Shown in pieces: positions 59,198 to 64,000 of a stretch of DNA of 64,000 nucleotides. Both the position numbers and the translations under genes were made by a program. The DNA comes from JBBRVW01 sp038246545 (GTDB taxonomy: Bacteria; Actinomycetota; Actinomycetes; JACCUZ01). Where the stretch lies: NCBI GenBank assembly GCA_038246545.1, contig JBBRVW010000007.1, forward strand, positions 1-64,000. Direction: 5' to 3'. Numbering within the stretch: position 1 is the first letter of the stretch; each line of letters opens with the position of its first letter. Below the pieces are notes generated by a model. The model worked only from the letters and a program-made list of their open reading frames with translations. It had not been told where the DNA came from and searched no databases.

Positions 59198-60477
59198 GGC
59201 TGGTCCGCGAGCATCCGGCTCCACAGGTCGGCGAAGCCGGGCATGGTCTTCGCCGTCGTCGCGACGTCCGCGATCTCGATGCCGCCGACGCGCAGGCCGA
59301 GGACTGCGGCCATCGTGGCCAGGCGGTGGTCGTCGTAGGTCGCGACGACGCCGCCGTGCAGCCGCCGCGGGCGGAGCTCGAGGCCGTCGTCCGTCTCCCG
59401 GACGTCGCCGCCGAGCGCGGTGATCTCGGTGGCGATGGCGGCCAGCCGGTCTGTCTCGTGATGACGCAGGTGCGCTATGCCGCGCAGCCGCGACGGGGTG
59501 CTCGCGAGGGCGCACACGGCTGCCAAGACCGGAGCCAGCTCACCGACGTCACCGAGGTCGAGGTCGGCGCCCTCGATGGTGCCGGGGCCGGTGACGGTGA
59601 TCCCCCCGTCGTCCTGCTCGACCGTGGCGCCGAACCGCGGCAGCAGGCGCCGCAGGGCGTCACCGGCCTGGGTGGTGCGCATGGGCCACCCCGGCACGGT
59701 GACCCGCCCGCCGGTGACGACGGCAGCGGCGAGGAACGGCGCGGCGTTCGACAGGTCCGGCTCGACGTGCAGGCGTCCGAGCTCGACCGGCCCCGGCTCG
59801 ACCCGCCACGCCTGGTCGTCGACGTGCTCGACGACGGCGCCGGCCGCCCGGAGCATCTCGACCGTCATGTCGATGTGCGCGCCGGAGGGCAACCGGCCGC
59901 CCACGTGCCGTACCTCCACGGCGTCGGCGCAGCGGGGGGCCGCGAGCAGCAGGGCGCTGACGAACTGGGACGACAGGCTCGCGTCGATCACCACACTGCC
60001 GCCGAGCAGCCAGCCGCGGCCGTGCACCGTCAGCGGCAGCCGGTCGTCGGTCGCCGTGATGTCGGCGCTGAGGTCTCGCAGCGCGCGCACCACGGGCGCC
60101 AGCGGCCGCTGGCGGGCGCGCGGGTCGCCGTCGAAGGTGACGTCCCCCTGCGCGAAGCAGGCGAGCGGGGGCAGGAACCGCATCACGGTCCCGGCGTTGC
60201 CGACGTCGACGGTGGCCGGGCCGGTCATCGGGTGCGGCGTGACCAGCCAGTCGCCGTTCCGCTCGTCCACCTCGATGCCGAGGGAACGCAGCCCGCCCGC
60301 CATCAGTGCGGTGTCGCGGCTGACCAGCGGCTGGACGAGCGTGGTGGGCGTCCGGGCGATCGCCGCCAGCACCAGGGCGCGGTTCGTCTGCGACTTCGAC
60401 CCGGGCAGGCGCACGGTTGCCCGCACCGGGCTCCCCGCCTGGGGCGCCGGCCACGCGGCGGTGGTCGGCCCCGTCAT
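59194..60477 (-). CDS. aroA: 3-phosphoshikimate 1-carboxyvinyltransferase (EPSP synthase)
   Basis: Sixth step of the shikimate pathway: shikimate-3-phosphate plus PEP to EPSP. 427 residues with LPGSKSQTNRALVLAA at the start, VDVGNAGTVMRFLPPLA (PEP/glyphosate loop) and LRHHETDRLAAIATEI near the end. The loop has GNAGTVMRF, where most plant and enteric enzymes have GNAGTAMRP; the position after R is F, not P. ATG at 60477, upstream of rsgA in one operon. Confidence 0.96.
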   Translation of the reverse strand: MTGPTTAAWPAPQAGSPVRATVRLPGSKSQTNRALVLAAIARTPTTLVQPLVSRDTALMAGGLRSLGIEVDERNGDWLVTPHPMTGPATVDVGNAGTVMRFLPPLACFAQGDVTFDGDPRARQRPLAPVVRALRDLSADITATDDRLPLTVHGRGWLLGGSVVIDASLSSQFVSALLLAAPRCADAVEVRHVGGRLPSGAHIDMTVEMLRAAGAVVEHVDDQAWRVEPGPVELGRLHVEPDLSNAAPFLAAAVVTGGRVTVPGWPMRTTQAGDALRRLLPRFGATVEQDDGGITVTGPGTIEGADLDLGDVGELAPVLAAVCALASTPSRLRGIAHLRHHETDRLAAIATEITALGGDVRETDDGLELRPRRLHGGVVATYDDHRLATMAAVLGLRVGGIEIADVATTAKTMPGFADLWSRMLADQP

Positions 60478-60535
60478 CCGTCGGTCACGGGCCGGAGACT
60501 AGTGCGGCGCGGGCGGCAGGGCGCGCGGATCGCCG

Positions 60536-61063
60536 TCAGCCGGGCAGCTTGGCGCGGGCGGTCCGCGCGGCCAGCTTCGCCTCGCGACGGGCAGTGCGCG
60601 TGGTGCGTCCGGTGCCGACGGCCGCGTGGTGCGCGGCGTGCTGGGCGCGCCAGGCAAGACCGGGGCGGCCCTCGGTGTCCACGGCGGCGAGCATCAGGCC
60701 GCCGAGCATGCTGAGGTTCTTGAAGAAGTGCATCCGCTGCTGCTTCCGGCGGGTCTCGTCCTGCTCCTCCCAGAACCGGTGTCCGGCCAGCGTGGTCGGC
60801 ACCAGGCTGCCGGCCAGCACGGCTGACGACAGCCTCGGAAGGTGCCCGGTCGCCAGCATCAGCCCGGCGGCGACCTGGGCCGCGCCGTTGATCTTGACCA
60901 GTGCCTCGGTGTCCTCGGGGAGGTACGGCAGCTTCGCGGCGATGCGCGGCGCGACCGGATCGGCGACCGGCACTTTCGGCGCCGGGTTGCGGATCGAGTC
61001 GAGGCCGCCGGTGACGAACATGGAGGCGAGCAGGGGGCGGGCGAGCCGGCGTACGAGAGTCAT
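60536..61063 (-). CDS. DoxX family membrane protein
   Basis: A 175-residue protein with four membrane helices: RPLLASMFVTGGLDSIRNP is the DoxX signature, followed by KINGAAQVAAGLMLATG and GSLVPTTLAGHRFWEEQDE. A basic carboxy tail (RTTRTARREAKLAARTARAK) follows. DoxX proteins form redox or sulfur-stress membrane complexes in some bacteria; here the function is unknown. ATG at 61063, divergent from the YedK gene. Confidence 0.85.
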   Translation of the reverse strand: MTLVRRLARPLLASMFVTGGLDSIRNPAPKVPVADPVAPRIAAKLPYLPEDTEALVKINGAAQVAAGLMLATGHLPRLSSAVLAGSLVPTTLAGHRFWEEQDETRRKQQRMHFFKNLSMLGGLMLAAVDTEGRPGLAWRAQHAAHHAAVGTGRTTRTARREAKLAARTARAKLPG

Positions 61064-61142
61064 GCCCCCGCCCTTGCCCGGAGCCTGCCGGGTCAACCGT
61101 GCCGCCGGTCGTCGTGCGGGCCCGCGTGGCAGGGTGGACGCC

Positions 61143-61913
<771 letters not shown>

Positions 61914-61936
61914 GCGGGCGACCGGAAGGGGTCTCG

Positions 61937-62566
61937 GTGCAGCTGGTCGCGACACCGCTGGGGGACGCCCGGACCCGTACCACCGACGCGGAGCACCAGG
62001 TCGGCACCCTCGTGCTCGGCCACGGCGCGGGTGGTGGGGTCGGCACGGCCGATCTCGGCGCGCTCGCCGGCCGGCTGCCGCCCCTCGGCCTGACGGTGGT
62101 GCTGGTGGACCAGCCCTGGGTGGTGGCCGGGCGCAAGGTGGCCGCGCCGCCACCGTCCCTGGACCGCGGCTGGCTCGCGGTGCTCGAGGCGCTCGACGTC
62201 CGGGGTCCGCTGCTGGTGGGCGGCCGGTCGGCCGGGGCGCGGGTGGCCTGCCGCACGGCCGAGGCTGTCGGTGCAGCCGGTGTGCTGGCGATGGCATTTC
62301 CGCTGCACCCGCCCGCGGAGCGGCCGAGCCGCCTGCCCGAGCTGGACCTGCCCGCCCCCGCGGGCATCTCGGTGCTTGTTCTCCAGGGCACCCGGGACTC
62401 CTTCGGCGGCCCGGCCGACATCCCGGCCGCGCCGGGCCGGCTGGTGGTCCCGGTCGAGGGCGGCGACCACTCGTTCCGCGTCCTCGCGGGCGGCGACCGG
62501 GCGGCCGTGCTGACCCGGCTGGTCGACACGACGGCCGCCTGGGCCGGCGCGCTCTGCGCCCCCTGA
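61937..62566 (+). CDS. Alpha/beta-hydrolase (KANL3/Tex30-like)
   Basis: A 209-residue hydrolase: TLVLGHGAGGGVG (oxyanion region), nucleophile elbow GGRSAGARVA, VLQGTRDSFGGP with the acid, and GGDHSF with the catalytic His. Small actinobacterial relatives are annotated as dienelactone-hydrolase-like; substrate unknown. GTG at 61937 with GGAAGGGG upstream, 23 bases after the YedK stop, so likely co-transcribed. Confidence 0.85.
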   Translation: MQLVATPLGDARTRTTDAEHQVGTLVLGHGAGGGVGTADLGALAGRLPPLGLTVVLVDQPWVVAGRKVAAPPPSLDRGWLAVLEALDVRGPLLVGGRSAGARVACRTAEAVGAAGVLAMAFPLHPPAERPSRLPELDLPAPAGISVLVLQGTRDSFGGPADIPAAPGRLVVPVEGGDHSFRVLAGGDRAAVLTRLVDTTAAWAGALCAP

Positions 62567-62603
62567 CCTCCGCTCCACGGTTTCGCTCACTGGTGGGGAG
62601 CGG

Positions 62604-62629
62604 GGAATCCTGGTGGGGCGCCGCAGGTT
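62604..62629 (+). promoter_or_regulatory. SigR-type promoter of sigR (autoregulation)
   Basis: GGAAT at 62604-62608, exactly 18 bases, then GTTGG from 62627: a full match to the GGAAT-N18-GTT consensus of actinobacterial SigR (SigH). The -10 element ends about 10 bases before the in-frame ATG at 62639, so the transcript would start at or near that ATG. Confidence 0.85.
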
Positions 62630-62638
62630 GGCACTGAC

Positions 62639-62743
62639 ATGTCCGCCCTCGCGCCCTCACGGCGCCGCACAGATCTCGACGTGCGTGGCTGGCCGGAATG
62701 GCCCGGCTCGGCCGGCTCCTCCAGCGGGATACCATCGAGCACG
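62639..62743 (+). other. Predicted amino-terminal extension of SigR (leaderless long isoform)
   Basis: The sigR reading frame is open from ATG 62639, 35 codons before the ordinary start at 62744, and codes for MSALAPSRRRTDLDVRGWPE onwards. With the SigR promoter just upstream, mRNA would begin almost at this ATG and be leaderless. In Streptomyces an induced, unstable long isoform of SigR made from an upstream start is known; this is the equivalent arrangement. Confidence 0.6.
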
Positions 62744-63364
62744 ATGACCCAGCCCCTCGCAGAGACCGTCGACGAGCGCAACGCACGCTTCGAGCGTGAC
62801 GCGATGCAGTATCTCGACCAGCTCTACTCCGCCGCCCTGCGCATGACGCGCAACCCGGCCGACGCCGAGGACCTCGTGCAGGAGACCTACGCCAAGGCGT
62901 ACGCGTCCTTCCACCAGTTCCAGGACGGCACGAACCTCAAGGCCTGGCTCTACCGCATCCTGACCAACACCTTCATCAACATCTACCGCAAGGCGCAGCG
63001 CCAGCCGAAGCAGGCCGGGACCGAGACGGTCGAGGACTGGCAGCTGGCGCAGGCCGAGTCGCACATGTCGACCGGGCTGAAGTCCGCCGAAGCCGAGGCG
63101 CTCGACCACCTGCCCGACTCCGACGTGAAGCAGGCGCTGCAGGACATCCCCGAGGACTTCCGGATCGCGGTCTACCTCGCCGACGTCGAGGGCTTTGCCT
63201 ACAAGGAGATCGCCGAGATCATGGGTACGCCGATCGGCACCGTCATGTCCCGGTTGCACCGCGGACGCCGGCAGCTGCGCGCCCTGCTCGAGGACTACGC
63301 GCGCGAGCGAGGTCTGGTGCCGGCCGGCGCGACAGGCGGGGGAGAGGGAGGTGAGCAGTCATGA
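62744..63364 (+). CDS. sigR: Thiol-oxidative-stress sigma factor SigR (SigH), ECF group
   Basis: RNA polymerase sigma factor directing the disulfide-stress regulon (thioredoxins, mycothiol genes). 206 residues from ATG 62744: region 2 (LYSAALRMTRNPADAEDLVQ, then ETYAKAYASFHQF), and region 4 (FRIAVYLADVEGFAYKEIAE, then IMGTPIGTVMSRLHRGRRQL). No strong ribosome site precedes this start. The stop overlaps the anti-sigma gene start (ATGA). Held inactive by RsrA until disulfide formation releases it; a SigR-type promoter upstream closes a positive feedback loop. Confidence 0.95.
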   Translation: MTQPLAETVDERNARFERDAMQYLDQLYSAALRMTRNPADAEDLVQETYAKAYASFHQFQDGTNLKAWLYRILTNTFINIYRKAQRQPKQAGTETVEDWQLAQAESHMSTGLKSAEAEALDHLPDSDVKQALQDIPEDFRIAVYLADVEGFAYKEIAEIMGTPIGTVMSRLHRGRRQLRALLEDYARERGLVPAGATGGGEGGEQS

Positions 63365-63633
63365 GCTGTGGCAACCCGCACGAGACCTCGTGCGCCGAGG
63401 TGCTGGACCGCGTCTACGAGTTCATCGACGGTGAGATCACCGACGCCGACAAGCGGCACGCGATCAAGCACCACCTGGACGAGTGCTCGCCCTGCCTGGC
63501 CGAGTTCGGGCTCGAGGAGCAGGTGAAGGCGATCGTCAAGCGTTCGTGCTCCGACCCGGCTCCCGACGAGCTGCGGACGAAGGTCCTGCAGCGCATCGCT
63601 GCCGCCCGCGACGGGCTGCGTTCCGAGATCTGA
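63361..63633 (+). CDS. rsrA: Redox-sensing zinc anti-sigma factor RsrA
   Basis: A 90-residue ZAS-family anti-sigma factor binding SigR in its reduced, zinc-loaded state. Cysteines at 3, 11, 42, 45 and 63 and the HxxxCxxC motif His38-Cys42-Cys45 (HLDECSPC) are in the expected places. Oxidation forms a disulfide, expels zinc and frees SigR. Start overlaps the sigR stop, which keeps the two near stoichiometric. Confidence 0.95.
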   Translation: MSCGNPHETSCAEVLDRVYEFIDGEITDADKRHAIKHHLDECSPCLAEFGLEEQVKAIVKRSCSDPAPDELRTKVLQRIAAARDGLRSEI

Positions 63634-63664
63634 CCGGCTCCGGACCCGGGTCCCGGAACGACAG

Positions 63665-63695
63665 CGGCCCGGTCGCCGTGAGGCGGACCGGGCCG
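63665..63695. terminator. Bidirectional stem-loop terminator
   Basis: A 10-bp stem CGGCCCGGTC / GACCGGGCCG with a short inner GCC/GGC pair, between the convergent rsrA and bL37 genes. Confidence 0.75.
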
Positions 63696-63711
63696 GTCGA
63701 CGTGCTGCGGC

Positions 63712-63786
63712 TCAGCTGTTGGGGCGCTTGCCGTGGTTGGCCTTGTTTTTCTTGCGGGCCTTCTTCTTGCGGGACTTCTTCGCCAT
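63712..63786 (-). CDS. Large-subunit ribosomal protein bL37
   Basis: A 24-residue, very basic protein: MAKKSRKKKARKKNKANHGK then RPNS. It matches the bL37 protein first seen in mycobacterial ribosome structures (start MAK, end ANHGKRPN-). ATG at 63786 with GGGAGA upstream. Binds rRNA near the peptidyl-transferase region of the 50S subunit. Easily missed by gene finders because of its size. Confidence 0.9.
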   Translation of the reverse strand: MAKKSRKKKARKKNKANHGKRPNS

Positions 63787-63934
63787 CTGATGTCTCCCGG
63801 GGGTCGAGCTTCCGGGTCCATCCTCCCACGGCGGGTAGGGGCCGCCCGCCACGCACCCCGGCCCCCCCGACCTCGGCCGCCCGCCCACCGACCTATGACC
63901 GACCATCGAGCTGCACCGACGAGCAGGAGAACCC

Positions 63935-64000
63935 GTGCGCGCCACCCTCATCCATGCCCCCCGCGACATCCGCGTCGAGGACGTGCCCGACCCTTCCGTG
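63935..64000 (+). CDS. Zinc-dependent alcohol dehydrogenase, 5' end only
   Basis: GTG at 63935 after GCAGGAGA; 22 codons to the right edge read VRATLIHAPRDIRVEDVPDP, the amino terminus of a medium-chain zinc dehydrogenase. The rest is outside the window. Confidence 0.8.
   Translation, partial: MRATLIHAPRDIRVEDVPDPSV

Overview
The window is a GC-rich (about 70 %) chromosomal segment of an actinobacterium. The SigR/RsrA pair, the 24-residue ribosomal protein bL37, GTG-rich starts, 4-bp GTGA/ATGA gene overlaps and a single-chain acyl-CoA carboxylase all fit Actinomycetota. The mix resembles Nocardioidaceae or relatives, but that placement is a guess. No tRNA, rRNA, CRISPR array, insertion sequence or prophage was recognised.

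Layout. 1-8.0 kb: the end of narG, then narHJI, a CBS-domain gene and a cytochrome P450 in one tightly packed respiratory nitrate reductase operon. 8.1-18.1 kb: a carbohydrate island with a GH4 glycosidase and DeoR regulator on the minus strand, diverging from a PfkB kinase, an ABC sugar importer (lipoprotein plus two permeases, no ATPase) and a large secreted PIG-L deacetylase; a stub of a SIS-domain sugar isomerase follows the terminator. 18.2-27.7 kb: a 1838-residue acyl-CoA carboxylase, ornithine aminotransferase and a SNF2-family helicase. 27.8-34.8 kb, all minus strand: a zinc alcohol dehydrogenase, a heliorhodopsin, NhaA, an ArsB/NhaD-type antiporter and a CBS protein (the last four in operon-like spacing), then a PspC protein and a SpoIIE-type phosphatase. 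35-38 kb: an acetyltransferase and a DUF35/MFS/MaoC operon. 39-42.4 kb: a decaying patch with an alcohol dehydrogenase tail, a hydrolase fragment with two frameshifts and a frameshifted tandem VOC gene. 42.4-50.5 kb: SDRs, a siderophore-interacting protein, a ROK glucokinase overlapping a wax-ester synthase/DGAT fused to a GNAT domain, and DUF5999. 50.5-54.1 kb: a Na+/H+ antiporter fused to a UBP zinc finger, a flavin reductase and Ku. 54.3-64 kb: housekeeping and stress genes including hisN, rsgA, aroA, a YedK-type peptidase, sigR-rsrA and bL37.

The most interesting observations are: (1) a heliorhodopsin embedded in a putative operon with two sodium/proton antiporters; (2) two unlinked 31-residue micro-ORFs (35671-35766 minus and 50405-50500 plus) that align without gaps at 15 of 31 positions and share a DLRSPxGxxLPF carboxy terminus, apparently an uncharacterised small-protein family; (3) a perfect SigR-type promoter just upstream of an in-frame ATG of sigR, predicting a leaderless, amino-terminally extended sigma isoform.

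All product calls come from reading motifs by eye; no database search was run.
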